From Halobacteriovorax sp. DA5 (GTDB taxonomy: Bacteria; Bdellovibrionota; Bacteriovoracia; Bacteriovoracales; Bacteriovoracaceae), in contig NZ_PPDJ01000002.1 in the NCBI RefSeq assembly GCF_002903145.1, positions 496,001 to 560,000 on the forward strand: 64,000 nucleotides of DNA, written 5' to 3'. The notes below the pieces were generated by a model. It saw only the letters and a program-made list of their open reading frames with translations. It was not told the DNA's origin and did no database searches. A program made the translations under genes and the position numbers. This document shows positions 8,383-17,914 of this stretch, piece by piece. Numbering within the stretch: position 1 is the first letter of the stretch; each line of letters starts with the position of its first letter.

Positions 8383-9435
8383 CTAACCAAGTTTACTCAT
8401 ATCAATGACAAAGCGATAACGGACATCGCTTTTAAGCACCCTCTCATAGGCTTCATTAACTTGTTTAGGCTCAATCATTTCAATATCGGGGGTAATATTA
8501 TGTTTCCCACAGAAGTCTAACATTTCTTGAGTTTCTTTAATTCCACCAATAACAGAACCGGCATAACTCCTTCTCTTCATAATAAGTGGGAATGGATGAA
8601 TCGCTAAAGGTTCCTCCGGCACCCCCACAGAAACAAGAGTGCCATCAAGTTTTAAAAGATTAAAGTAATTACCCATATCAAGCTTATTACTAGATACTGT
8701 ATTAATAATTAGATCAAACTTTTCGGCATTCTCTTCAAATACCTTCTCATCTCCAGTATAGAGAAAATTATGGGCCCCAAGCTTTGTAGCATCATCCTTC
8801 TTACTCTTAGTATGGCTGAGGACTGTAACTTCTGCTCCTTTTGCGGCAGCTATTTTTACACCCATATGCCCGAGCCCTCCAAGCCCCATTATTGCAACCT
8901 TTTTTCCAGGTCCGGCCTGCCAATGAGTTAAGGGAGAATATAACGTAATTCCGGCACACATCAGTGGGCCAGCTTTTTGTAAATCAATATTGTCAGGAAT
9001 CTTTAAAACGAAGTCTTGATCAACAACGATAACATCAGAATAACCACCTTGTGTATGGCCTGTTCCATCATCTATCTCAGAGCCGTATGTTTGAGTGGCC
9101 CCCTGCTCACAATATTGCTCAAGATGATTTTCACAAGGTGAACACTTTCGACAAGAATCAACAAGGCAGCCAACACCTACGCGATCCCCTACTTTATATT
9201 TTTTAACATTAGCACCAACTTCACTCACAACCCCAGCAATCTCGTGACCAGGAACAAGAGGAAAAGGTGTATCTAATCCCCACTCATCTCTCACCATATG
9301 AATATCTGAGTGGCAGATTCCACAATACTTAATATCAATTACAACATCGTTGTTACCTGCTTCTCTTCTTTCAAAATTATATGGTTCAAGCGCTGCCTTA
9401 GGACTTTTGGCCGCAATCCCTTTTGATTTGATCAT
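8383..9435 (-). CDS. Zinc-dependent alcohol/aldehyde dehydrogenase (YahK/cinnamyl-alcohol type)
   Basis: 350 aa cytosolic medium-chain dehydrogenase. Catalytic zinc site: CGICHSDIH (Cys and His) and GHE in [10 protein letters not shown]. Structural zinc site: four cysteines in the segment starting [17 protein letters not shown]. Rossmann nucleotide motif [11 protein letters not shown]. The spacing and the SDIH variant match the YahK/CAD group, which reduces a broad range of aldehydes with NADPH. Single gene with AAGGAG ahead of the ATG. Substrate cannot be told from the sequence. Confidence 0.92.
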   Translation of the reverse strand: MIKSKGIAAKSPKAALEPYNFERREAGNNDVVIDIKYCGICHSDIHMVRDEWGLDTPFPLVPGHEIAGVVSEVGANVKKYKVGDRVGVGCLVDSCRKCSPCENHLEQYCEQGATQTYGSEIDDGTGHTQGGYSDVIVVDQDFVLKIPDNIDLQKAGPLMCAGITLYSPLTHWQAGPGKKVAIMGLGGLGHMGVKIAAAKGAEVTVLSHTKSKKDDATKLGAHNFLYTGDEKVFEENAEKFDLIINTVSSNKLDMGNYFNLLKLDGTLVSVGVPEEPLAIHPFPLIMKRRSYAGSVIGGIKETQEMLDFCGKHNITPDIEMIEPKQVNEAYERVLKSDVRYRFVIDMSKLG

Positions 9436-9534
9436 TTTAATCTCCTTGTTTTGTGTGATGGCATTTTACAAGGTAAGTGCTACCTAACAGATTAATAATT
9501 TTCTTAAATTTTATTCTTCGGATATAATTTTGAT

Positions 9535-10367
9535 ATGGCAAAACTGAATGTATCAATAGAAGGTGTTAAGTATAATCTCTTTCATGATTTATACTATCGA
9601 ATGATTAGGACATCATGGACCCGATTTTTTCTATTTGTGAGTTTAATATATTTAATCATTAATTTTCTATTCGCCTTATTATACTTCTACTCTCCCGCTG
9701 AAATTTTAAATACCAATAGTAATTCCCTTTGGGATGCATTTATTTTTAGTTTTCAAACAAGTACAACAATTGGATATGGATACTATCTACCTAAAAATAA
9801 CTCGTCCATTTTCTAGTAATACTTGATGCAATGACGGGGATTTTCTATGCAGCTATAATAACGGGGTTGGCATTTTCAAAATTTGCAAGGCCATCTGCTA
9901 AAATTATTTTTACAAATAATATCATTATCGCTCCATTTGATGGCGTACCGACTCTTATGTTTAGGATTGCAAATAGTAGAGATACTCATATTATTGATGC
10001 ATCTGTTAAACTCGCTGCCTTGATTCCTTATATTTCAAAAGAAGGACATCATATAAGACGTACTTGTAACTTAAACTTAATGAATACAGAAAACCCTACA
10101 TTTCTATTAACATGGACGGTAATGCATCCTATCGATACTGAAAGCCCACTTTATGGCCTAACAATAGAAGAGATCAAAGAGAAAAGTATTTCTTTCTCTA
10201 CTTCTTTTACAGGAATTGACAAAGTTCTAACTCAAACTGTTCACACAAATCATATCTATGTTGCAAAGGATTTAGTTAAGGCAAGGAAATTTAAGGATGT
10301 CCTCAAGCATGATCAAGAGGACATCTATCAATTAAACTTGGATAATTTTCACTTAATAGAAGACTAG
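9535..10367 (+). pseudogene. KirBac-type inward-rectifier potassium channel, frameshifted
   Basis: Two adjacent frames together make one KirBac channel. The first (9535-9816) holds the N-terminal helix, TM1 and the selectivity filter TTIGYGYYLP, then stops. The second frame (ATG at 9831, but homologous from about 9804) holds TM2 (GIFYAAIITGLAFSKFARPSAKIIF) and the cytoplasmic Kir domain with TWTVMHPIDTESPLYGLT. One extra C near 9806-9807 would restore LPKNNSSHFLVILDAMTG. So there is a one-base deletion, either real or a sequencing error. A TATAAT box at 9523-9528 lies only 6 bp before the ATG and there is no ribosome site, which would suit a leaderless mRNA. The stop overlaps that of the convergent gene. 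Confidence 0.85.
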
Positions 10368-11197
10368 AACCTGATTCCTGCTCCAATATAAAAGTTAAAC
10401 CCACTTTGATCAATTTGTTGTGAGACTCCACTTTCATGGGCCATAGGTGCAAGAACGTAATCTCTTTGTTCAACTCCAACTTGGACAAAGAAATTGTCCC
10501 AAAAGATCGCCTTGGCCTCTAGAGAAACTCCATATGAATAGCCTCCAATATCATTAAAGTGACTTTCATCATACTGTTTTTCGTTATAATAAGTCTTTGT
10601 ATCAGACTTAACGTGGACTAATCCAGCACTAACACCAGGGCTTAATTCGAATTTGAAGCTAGGTGTATCGACTAATCGAATGGCGTATTTCATTCCAATT
10701 TGAATATCATTTAAGATCGTAACATTTTTGGCTTCATATACATCATAGCGATCTTCTTCTAAAAACCCACCTTCAGTTACACCAACGTGCCTACCAGACA
10801 TATTGTAGCGTCGATATGTATCGGCCAATTCAATACTAAAGTTTCGTGTCACAAGATACTCTATCGATACCTTATGTCCTTCTTTAAATTTTAAATTTTC
10901 ATCTAGAATACGATCAAATTCTTCATCATAGAAATCATATATTGAATCTCCGTCATTTGAAACATTATATGATGTATCCATCTCAGAACGGTTTATCTTT
11001 GAATATGTAATAACGAATCTTTTTCTAATTCCATCTAAAAGAGACTCTTCATCAACTTTTAGCTCCTTGATCTCAATAGGCTCAAAGATGGCCTCGTTAT
11101 CACCAGTTAACTCATTTAAGTGCGCATGGTTAATATTTAAATTGTCACCAAAAACCTGAGGGACAAATAATAGTATAGATAAGAGAATTTTTTTCAT
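10364..11197 (-). CDS. Outer-membrane beta-barrel protein candidate
   Basis: 277 aa with signal peptide MKKILLSILLFVPQVFG. The mature part alternates polar and hydrophobic residues as in membrane beta strands (FSIELADTYRRYN, GVSLEAKAIFWDNFFVQVGVEQRDYVL) and ends FYIGAGIRF, with the C-terminal Phe typical of BAM-assembled proteins. Likely an 8-12 strand OmpA/W-like barrel with no identified substrate. It starts 19 bp downstream of the next minus-strand gene, another barrel candidate, so the two are probably co-transcribed. Confidence 0.6.
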   Translation of the reverse strand: MKKILLSILLFVPQVFGDNLNINHAHLNELTGDNEAIFEPIEIKELKVDEESLLDGIRKRFVITYSKINRSEMDTSYNVSNDGDSIYDFYDEEFDRILDENLKFKEGHKVSIEYLVTRNFSIELADTYRRYNMSGRHVGVTEGGFLEEDRYDVYEAKNVTILNDIQIGMKYAIRLVDTPSFKFELSPGVSAGLVHVKSDTKTYYNEKQYDESHFNDIGGYSYGVSLEAKAIFWDNFFVQVGVEQRDYVLAPMAHESGVSQQIDQSGFNFYIGAGIRF

Positions 11198-11216
11198 TTA
11201 ACGCCTTAGTTTTGTA

Positions 11217-12125
11217 TTAATAAAATTCCGGTAAATCTAATTCTTCTTCAACATATTCATCGTAATCTTTATTACCTTTTTTTGTGTCTACCTCATATGA
11301 TTTCCCAAAAAAGAACTCTTCCATATCAAATCGATATTGGTACGTAAGCATAAACTGGGTTTCATCAATATTATTTTGGCCACGTCCAAAGTTCTCATTA
11401 AATTCATTACGCTTTACCTTGAGACCAAAAGTATGCTTAGATTTTTCACTTGGCCTATATTCAATTCCAGCACCATACTCATTTTTCTCGTAAGTATAAT
11501 TAAATTTCTTATCTTCAGTTTCAAAATTTCTTTCATCACCTTGTTTGTAGTAGGCATAAGCACGGGCCCTACCATCACCAATTTTGAAATGGATTTCACC
11601 AGTTGCTTCAATATCTAAATTGATCGAATCTTGATTATAGATTCTTTTATAAGAGCGGCCAAGATTTCGGCTATCTTCTTCATTAAACTGATGAATACTC
11701 CAGGTATCACTTGCTTTTGCAACTCCTGAAAGAATAATAGTGGCTTCATCATCTAAGACAAATGCTTTTCTAATTACTAAGTGCGCGTATTGTATGCTAC
11801 CGTGTTGCCCGATAGAGTCATGGATCTTTTCATATTTTGCCCCAAGGGCCCTTAACGCGATCTCAACCCCACCAAATTCTTCTCTTTGATACCTTTTTTC
11901 AAATTGCATCCAGTCTAATTCAGCAAGTTCTAAATTACCGTTACTATCGGCCCTAAAAGTGAGAGTGACTGGCCCTTCATCAAGGCTTGAGTCTTTATAC
12001 CAATTGCCAAGATTAGTCTTAACACCGGCCTCGGCTCCATATAAATTATTGGCCGCAAGAGTTGTCGTATTAGAACACATAAGAAGTGTACCTATAACAG
12101 ATAAGTTTTTAAGAGATTTCATCAT
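11217..12125 (-). CDS. Exported beta-rich (outer-membrane/porin-like) protein
   Basis: 302 aa with a signal peptide ending near TTTLAANN. Mature sequence has repeated amphipathic strands with turn-forming Asp/Asn/Gly (ARAYAYYKQGDERNFETEDKKFNYTYEKNEYGAGIEY region; TQFMLTYQYRF). It ends in a 30-residue acidic tail after the last strand, so the usual terminal Phe is missing. No family recognised. First gene of a two-gene operon with the barrel at 10364. A palindromic operator-like sequence lies about 80 bp upstream. Confidence 0.5.
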   Translation of the reverse strand: MMKSLKNLSVIGTLLMCSNTTTLAANNLYGAEAGVKTNLGNWYKDSSLDEGPVTLTFRADSNGNLELAELDWMQFEKRYQREEFGGVEIALRALGAKYEKIHDSIGQHGSIQYAHLVIRKAFVLDDEATIILSGVAKASDTWSIHQFNEEDSRNLGRSYKRIYNQDSINLDIEATGEIHFKIGDGRARAYAYYKQGDERNFETEDKKFNYTYEKNEYGAGIEYRPSEKSKHTFGLKVKRNEFNENFGRGQNNIDETQFMLTYQYRFDMEEFFFGKSYEVDTKKGNKDYDEYVEEELDLPEFY

Positions 12126-12202
12126 ATGATTTATAAAGCAAATGAAATGCCAATAAAATACACATAAAAAGCTTATATTCGCCTAATAATTGAACAAATA
12201 TT

Positions 12203-12214
12203 AGACGGCCGTCT
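12203..12214. promoter_or_regulatory. Palindromic operator candidate in divergent promoter region
   Basis: AGACGGCCGTCT is a perfect 12-bp palindrome and sits inside a longer imperfect one (ATATTA..TGTTAATAT flanks). It lies between the divergently oriented genes at 12125 and 12295. The shape resembles TetR-family operators, but no TetR gene is present in the window. Confidence 0.4.
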
Positions 12215-12294
12215 GTTAATATAAACAAATATGAAGCTAAGATTACACTTTAGCATCCATAAATATGGCACCTGCTTTGCTGTATATACTGGAT

Positions 12295-14214
12295 ATGCAA
12301 TTTGGATTTAAAGCTCTATTTATCTCATTATTTGGCCTGTCTTTTCTCACGCAGGCAGATCCATATACAGATATCTTGCTTGGAAAAGATGTCGATAACT
12401 TCACCATAAATGAATATTATAAGAAACATTATATTGAAGATAAGGAATCTCTTGTTGTTATTGGCTCTCATTACAAAAAAAGTGAGATGCCAATTGCTGG
12501 TACCGGATTTACAATAGAAAGTAACGATAGAAAATTTATTATCACTAATTCACATTTGATTGACGGTGATAACAAATTCTATATTTATCAAGGACAGCTA
12601 TATCCGATACAAGAAGCTAACACACTATCCTGTGCAAATCATGATGTTGCGGTTATTGAAGTAAATGATGAAATAAAAGAAACCTTTGGTAAATATGATC
12701 AAAATAAAGACTCACTTTATACTTATGGAAAGAATAACTCTCCAAGAGGACAACAAAAGAGTGAGTTTGATTTTGGGGAAAAGAGAAAGAGAAACAATAA
12801 TAATAGGCCTCTTTTTGAGAACTCACTAACTGGAGAAATCCTCTCATATGTACAGATTGGAAATATGTATGACCTTTCATGTAACTTCTATCCAAGTTCA
12901 CCTGAAGCATACAAAGGAAACGCCCTATTTGTTCCAATTTCAGAGGCAATAAAGGCAATAACAACAGAGGCAATTCCTTATAAACAAAACCATCATAACC
13001 AAATTGGTAAGATGAATTCTATTTTGGATCTGATTGCACATAATGAATGTAGAATAAATCTTGATTCTAAAGAAAAAGAACATGAGAAAAGTCGCCAATC
13101 ATTCTTGAGCAGATCAATTATAACACCTTCAAGCATTGTTCCAGGAATGAGTGGTTCTCCACTTTTACAAAATAATAACTTAACTCAAAGTAAGTATCAA
13201 ATTGCAGGTATCGCGACTTCATATGATCGTATCATGCAGAAATCAATATTCGCTTCTCACTCAAATATAAAATATTGTCTTAAAAATTACTTAAATGAAA
13301 AAAGAGGACATTTGGATTCAGTAAGATTCAAGTATTCTAAAAAGTACAAGTCTACATATCGACAAAAGAAATCTGAGAGATTAATTGAAGAAATCCCAAA
13401 TACACATGGTAAGGCCAATGGAGATCTAACAGAGACAAAAATAAAAGAATTATATGATCTATACTTAGAAAAGAAAAAAGAATTAAATGTTACAGAAGAT
13501 AATAGATCAAATCTACAAACGATTGAGATTTTACAAAACTTTAAAGGTAAGAATATAGACCAAACCATTATAAGAGGTGGAAATGGTTACGGAAATGGTG
13601 GCGGTCCACTTGCAGACAACTCACTAGAATTTAGAGAGAGAATAATTATACCAACAGGAATCTCAGTCGAAGGAGATTTGGTCATTGGATTCAAATGCCT
13701 AAACCCAAATAAAAAGAACGAAGACAACTACATCTTTGCAAATTGGGAAGGCCTTTCATATAGTGAAAACAATCAATGTAGAGAAATTAACACCAATGAG
13801 AAAATCGACTTAACAAAATTATTGAAAAATAGAGTTAAGAATCTAAAAAGTGATAAGGACCAAAACACAGAAGAAACGTTCTCAATTGGATCAGTCATAA
13901 AACTGAAAAATGACAAAGTAATACTGACTGTTACAGGAAAAAAGAATAAGAAGAAATTTAAAAAATCTGTGGTAATTAACAATGATATAAAAAGCTTTAG
14001 ACCGAGAGTTGAAATAAACTTGGACGAAGAACATATTATCATTGCAGACATCAAGGAGCTTTTCTTTATCGATATGCTTAACATATCTCGAACAAGTAAA
14101 AACCAAAGGATTGAAGATGCAATACAAAAAGATAGTAAAGCGAGGGTCTTTTATAGCTTGAAAAAGAAAGGTAGTAACAAAGGTAGTATACCTCTTATAA
14201 ATACTTGGAAATAA
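12295..14214 (+). CDS. Exported trypsin-like serine protease with long C-terminal extension
   Basis: 639 aa from the ATG at 12295, chosen because it puts a clear signal peptide (MQFGFKALFISLFGLSFLTQA) at the N-terminus; an ATG at 12265 would add ten residues. The triad is visible: His in FIITNSHLID, Asp in CANHDVAVIEV, Ser in VPGMSGSPLL. The protease domain covers about residues 50-330. The remaining 300 residues are Lys/Asn-rich and include a Gly-rich linker (GGNGYGNGGGP) and a beta-rich C-terminal domain with no recognised family. The stop overlaps the start of the next gene (TAATG), so it is coupled to two proteins with winged-helix tails. Confidence 0.75.
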   Translation: MQFGFKALFISLFGLSFLTQADPYTDILLGKDVDNFTINEYYKKHYIEDKESLVVIGSHYKKSEMPIAGTGFTIESNDRKFIITNSHLIDGDNKFYIYQGQLYPIQEANTLSCANHDVAVIEVNDEIKETFGKYDQNKDSLYTYGKNNSPRGQQKSEFDFGEKRKRNNNNRPLFENSLTGEILSYVQIGNMYDLSCNFYPSSPEAYKGNALFVPISEAIKAITTEAIPYKQNHHNQIGKMNSILDLIAHNECRINLDSKEKEHEKSRQSFLSRSIITPSSIVPGMSGSPLLQNNNLTQSKYQIAGIATSYDRIMQKSIFASHSNIKYCLKNYLNEKRGHLDSVRFKYSKKYKSTYRQKKSERLIEEIPNTHGKANGDLTETKIKELYDLYLEKKKELNVTEDNRSNLQTIEILQNFKGKNIDQTIIRGGNGYGNGGGPLADNSLEFRERIIIPTGISVEGDLVIGFKCLNPNKKNEDNYIFANWEGLSYSENNQCREINTNEKIDLTKLLKNRVKNLKSDKDQNTEETFSIGSVIKLKNDKVILTVTGKKNKKKFKKSVVINNDIKSFRPRVEINLDEEHIIIADIKELFFIDMLNISRTSKNQRIEDAIQKDSKARVFYSLKKKGSNKGSIPLINTWK

Positions 14215-15317
14215 TGAAAAACAAAGTCCTCCCTTCACATTTGATTGATGCTGACATTACACAACTGACGAAGTTGTTTTTTGAGCTAGAATATAATTCA
14301 GAGGACTCTTTATATACTCAGATAATGATGGCATATTATCTCAATGATACAAAAAAGCTTAAGCGTCTTAATGACACTGTAAAAGCGAGCTCATTTTTAA
14401 ATGTCTTTTGCCTAAGCCGAATCGCTATATTAGAAAACAAGAACTATGAAATAGAGAATATTGATATCTATATGAGCTCACCATATATAGGAGATCTCTA
14501 TTTTGCAATGGCCCTAATAGCTGCGCAACAAGGTAATCATATACAGGTCAAGAATAACTTTCTTAATGCTTACAACTTCTACACAAAAATTGGAGCAACT
14601 AAAAAAGCATTAACTGCCCAAATGAATACAATAACGGCCGAAGGCAATATTCATCTAGAGAAAAGACTACTTGCAAATTATATCGAATCGGTTGAGAAGT
14701 TAATTGAACATAACTCAATCACAAGTGCTGCAAATATTTGTGTTAACATAGCTGATGAATTTCACAAGGTGGGAGCGCAACGCTCAGCTTACCTCTACAA
14801 TGAAAAAGCTTTAAAGATTTTAAAAGATCAAAAAAATACACTTCAATACGCACAGGCATTAACTCATCTTTGTGAGTCAATGTTTTGCCTTGGCCAAAAT
14901 ATTAATGCAAACAAGATCCTAGATGAGCTTCATTCTTATGACTTCATCGAAATCAAAGAAGCGACAAAGGCAATTGAAAATGTATACCTTTATAAAAAAA
15001 ATACAATAAATGAAGATCACCTCACAATGGCCTGGAAAATTAGATTAGAAAAAAAAGATCCTCCTGCCTTATTAGGAGAAGTAAGTGATCAGCTAATTCA
15101 CCTTCTAGCTAATGGGCCTAGTGAATTTGAAGAGATTTTACAAGAGCTTTATCCAAACATAGATGAACTTGATGCAAGAAATCGTTTAACGACCTTAGTA
15201 TCAAGAATAAATAAGAAAGTAGATGGGCTGATTATTTTCAACCAAAACAGTCAACATTTTACTCTATCAAATAATGAGAAGATCGTATTTGCAACTCAGG
15301 AGTCTTTATCATGTTAG
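14214..15317 (+). CDS. Helical-repeat (TPR-like) protein with C-terminal winged-helix-like domain
   Basis: 367 aa from the ATG at 14214, which overlaps the protease stop; a TTG at 14205 is a less likely start. No signal peptide, so cytosolic. Residues 60-270 form repeated helix pairs of TPR style (AANICVNIADEFHKVGAQRSAYLYNEKAL, then YAQALTHLCESMFCLGQ). The last 80 residues (LIHLLANGPSEFEEILQELYP, LTTLVSRINKKVDGLIIF) have the layout of a PhoB/SARP-type winged helix and match the end of the next protein in pattern. A role in sensing or DNA binding is inferred. The stop region overlaps the next gene by 7 bp. Confidence 0.5.
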   Translation: MKNKVLPSHLIDADITQLTKLFFELEYNSEDSLYTQIMMAYYLNDTKKLKRLNDTVKASSFLNVFCLSRIAILENKNYEIENIDIYMSSPYIGDLYFAMALIAAQQGNHIQVKNNFLNAYNFYTKIGATKKALTAQMNTITAEGNIHLEKRLLANYIESVEKLIEHNSITSAANICVNIADEFHKVGAQRSAYLYNEKALKILKDQKNTLQYAQALTHLCESMFCLGQNINANKILDELHSYDFIEIKEATKAIENVYLYKKNTINEDHLTMAWKIRLEKKDPPALLGEVSDQLIHLLANGPSEFEEILQELYPNIDELDARNRLTTLVSRINKKVDGLIIFNQNSQHFTLSNNEKIVFATQESLSC

Positions 15318-15805
15318 ACGTCCTTATGAGCAATCTTGATGAAAAAATATTAAAAGTCGTAGATATTAAGTCACTTTCACAGAAACAACTTTCTACTCTT
15401 CATTCATTAATACAAGGTGAGAATAACAATTTATTAAATCGTACTTTCTTCTATCTTTTATCGGCAAAACTTCATGGTGAGGATTTCTCTAAAGAAATTG
15501 AAGTCGATATAAACTCTTCATCACAAGATCCCTACCACGGACTAATCTCTAGTCTAATAATAAATAGCAATGAACAACGCCAGATTGAGATCAATGGCAA
15601 ATTAAGCAAGAAAGAAAGTCTTCTTTTAGACGCTTTAAAAGAAGCAAAATATGATAGACAGCAATTAATAATTATTATCTATGGTGATAACTGCGATTAT
15701 CTTAAGGCAGAAACTAGCTTTAAATCACTTCTGTACCGATTCAAAAAGAAGATCAAAGGAGAAATCATTGTCTCTGTCGAAGGCGTTTACTCAATATCGG
15801 TATAG
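15311..15805 (+). CDS. Winged-helix DNA-binding protein without receiver domain
   Basis: 164 aa. The start at 15311 has AGGAG seven bases upstream and overlaps the previous gene. Residues 90-164 (INGKLSKKESLLLDAL, IIIIYGDNCDYLKAETSF, LLYRFKKKIKGEIIVSVEGVYSI) follow the OmpR/PhoB-type winged helix: a strand, trans-helix, recognition helix ending in R-x-K-K, and a hairpin wing with V-x-G-x-Y. The first 85 residues are helical and are not a response-regulator receiver. Third gene of the protease operon; the histidine kinase at 15825 is convergent. A transcriptional regulator role is inferred from the fold. Confidence 0.55.
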   Translation: MLDVLMSNLDEKILKVVDIKSLSQKQLSTLHSLIQGENNNLLNRTFFYLLSAKLHGEDFSKEIEVDINSSSQDPYHGLISSLIINSNEQRQIEINGKLSKKESLLLDALKEAKYDRQQLIIIIYGDNCDYLKAETSFKSLLYRFKKKIKGEIIVSVEGVYSISV

Positions 15806-15824
15806 AGAAAAAGTAAGTACACTT

Positions 15825-17192
15825 CTAATGCAGTATTGATTTTGAAGAGTTTTGAGCAACGTAATTATCGGTAGAAGTCACTAAAGAAGTTGGAATAACA
15901 ACGTTAAAAGTTGTTCCTTCATCAGATGAAGAAAAGTCTATTGTTCCATTTAGGTAGTCAACAGATTTTTTAACGATATACATTCCAATCCCTGTACCAA
16001 TTGATTTATCTTCGTTAAAACGAACAAATTGTTCATACACTTGTGACTTACTTTCACATGGTATCCCAACCCCATTATCAGCAATAGTAATATAAAGATT
16101 ATTAATATCATCATGTATTTCAACATTCACAAATGGACTGTCTTTTTTTACATCATAATACTTAACAGCATTGATAATGATATTACTTAAAATCTGGAAG
16201 ACTCTAACTCTTTGAGAAGAGTGCGCTCGGGAGAGATCAACATCTGTTGCAAACTGAATCTTGTTCTTTTCAATCAGATACTCATTTGAAATAACGATAT
16301 CTGAGATCATTGCCTCAAAATCAAGTTCTTCATTTGAATGTGTCGAAACATCTAAACGCGCAAGTTCAAGAAGACTTGAGATAAGCTCGGCCAAATGATT
16401 AACGCGACTTTTAATTTTTTCAACTTTAACTCTCAAGTCATTTTCATTGAAACGATTAGTTTCGATACTTCTAACAATAAGATCACAAAGAATACTTATT
16501 GTTGTCAAAGGTGATCTCAGGTCATGAGATGTACGGTAAGAGAACTGAAGAAGCTCTTCATTTGTTTGAGTAAGTTTCTTATTTGTTCGATCCAGTGCCA
16601 ATAAATCGAAATAGTACATCGACGCCATTGCAAAAATAAGAAGTACAATCGCAACAACACTAAATCGAGAGATATCCTGTGAAATATTATTAAGCTGAAC
16701 CTCTTTACTCTCCAATATGCGAATAACTTCCTTGGCCGCTAAATCGGCCTGTGTGTCATCAACACGTACCAGATAATCCCTTTCTTCGGCAGAAAGGTTC
16801 TTGTCACTATTTTTTAAAATTTCAAGATTGTTACGATATTCTTGTGCTGTTGAAAATAAATTTTCGAGAGACTCTCTTTCTGTATCGGATAGTTTATAAT
16901 CTTTTGAACGAAGATAAGCTTCTTCGATTTCATTAAATTTTATGACAGCTTTTTTGTAATATGCTTCATTAGATCGATTTACATAGTTTTTAAAATTATG
17001 AATAAGGCCATTATATCCAAAATTGCCGACGACAGAAACGAAGAGGTCAATTCTCTGATTTAACTCAACTACGGCCTTACGGTTTTTACTAGAGAAGTAA
17101 TAAGCACAGCTAATACCAAGAAGAATAAACATCAGAACTGACGCTAGAAACAACTTCTTTTTAAATATATTAGCGTTAACTAACAAATCCAC
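15825..17192 (-). CDS. Membrane sensor histidine kinase (orphan)
   Basis: 455 aa. TM1 at about residues 14-33, a periplasmic helical sensor region of about 140 residues, TM2 at about 177-200, then a short coil and the HisKA domain with the phospho-acceptor in YRTSHDLRSPLTT (His about 223). HATPase_c follows: N-box NIIINAVKYYD, G1 ADNGVGI, F-box VYEQFVRF, G2 GTGIGMYIVKK. All catalytic motifs are intact. No response regulator with a receiver domain lies nearby, so the partner is elsewhere or reached through a phosphorelay. A gene for a receiver-less winged-helix protein is convergent with it. Confidence 0.93.
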   Translation of the reverse strand: MDLLVNANIFKKKLFLASVLMFILLGISCAYYFSSKNRKAVVELNQRIDLFVSVVGNFGYNGLIHNFKNYVNRSNEAYYKKAVIKFNEIEEAYLRSKDYKLSDTERESLENLFSTAQEYRNNLEILKNSDKNLSAEERDYLVRVDDTQADLAAKEVIRILESKEVQLNNISQDISRFSVVAIVLLIFAMASMYYFDLLALDRTNKKLTQTNEELLQFSYRTSHDLRSPLTTISILCDLIVRSIETNRFNENDLRVKVEKIKSRVNHLAELISSLLELARLDVSTHSNEELDFEAMISDIVISNEYLIEKNKIQFATDVDLSRAHSSQRVRVFQILSNIIINAVKYYDVKKDSPFVNVEIHDDINNLYITIADNGVGIPCESKSQVYEQFVRFNEDKSIGTGIGMYIVKKSVDYLNGTIDFSSSDEGTTFNVVIPTSLVTSTDNYVAQNSSKSILH

Positions 17193-17413
17193 TACCTTTA
17201 TAAATTAATCATCTAAATGATAGATTAAGAATCAATCCATGTAAAATAATTCACTTAGATTTGAATCATCAAACAAATGGTTACTGCACAGAATTTTTGT
17301 TGCTAATAAAGGCATATTATTTATCGCTCTATCACTTACCTACTTGTGCAGTATTGTATGACTGAGCGCTTAAATGATACAATAGATGGAATCTAGAGTT
17401 AGGAATGATTTGA

Positions 17414-17914
17414 ATGAAGAAGTACTTTTCCCTCCAAAATATCGCACTTGTCATTGCTTTGGGAGTGTTTATCGTAAAGCAGGCCCCGATAATTGCGAAT
17501 AGTTTTAAAATTAAAGAAAGAAAGATCCAAACAAGAACTGTAAAGACAATTGAGCTTAATTCGAAGGCTTTAGAATTTCCTCCACAGAGTAAAGTAGTAG
17601 CGTTTTATTGGATGACAACATGTGCTCCATGTAAGCTTGAAATGCTACGATTAAAAAAATCTGTCGAAAATGGTAAAATTGCAAAGGATTCGATCTATGC
17701 TATCAACCCATTTGAAAGTACTGAAAAAATAAGAAAATACCTAAAGAAAAGTCCATATCCTTTCACTTTTATTGAAGATAATGATCTAGGTTATGATTTA
17801 GGAATACAGGTTACACCAACAACAGTTTTCTTAGATAAAGGAATAGTTAAGTCCTTCTCAACAGGTATAAGCTTTCTTGGAATCTATGAAGCAGAAAAAT
17901 TTCTAACTAATTAA
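17414..17914 (+). CDS. Membrane-anchored thioredoxin-like protein
   Basis: 166 aa with an N-terminal hydrophobic helix (IALVIALGVFIVKQAPIIA) acting as uncleaved anchor or signal, followed by a thioredoxin fold. The active-site motif is CAPC in YWMTTCAPCKLEML, and the cis-Pro loop is VTPTTVF. This resembles TlpA/ResA-type periplasmic thiol reductases, shortened at the N-terminus. Possible partner pathways are cytochrome c maturation or disulfide reduction; c-type cytochromes occur at 19999 and 22104. The stop overlaps the convergent hydrolase by 8 bp. Confidence 0.75.
   Translation: MKKYFSLQNIALVIALGVFIVKQAPIIANSFKIKERKIQTRTVKTIELNSKALEFPPQSKVVAFYWMTTCAPCKLEMLRLKKSVENGKIAKDSIYAINPFESTEKIRKYLKKSPYPFTFIEDNDLGYDLGIQVTPTTVFLDKGIVKSFSTGISFLGIYEAEKFLTN

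Noticed and set aside
17283..17352. Inverted repeat ACTGCACA...TGTGCAGT between the kinase and thioredoxin-like genes
   Set aside because: Arms are 8 bp and 54 bp apart, too little to support a hairpin; could be two operator halves, but nothing else supports it.
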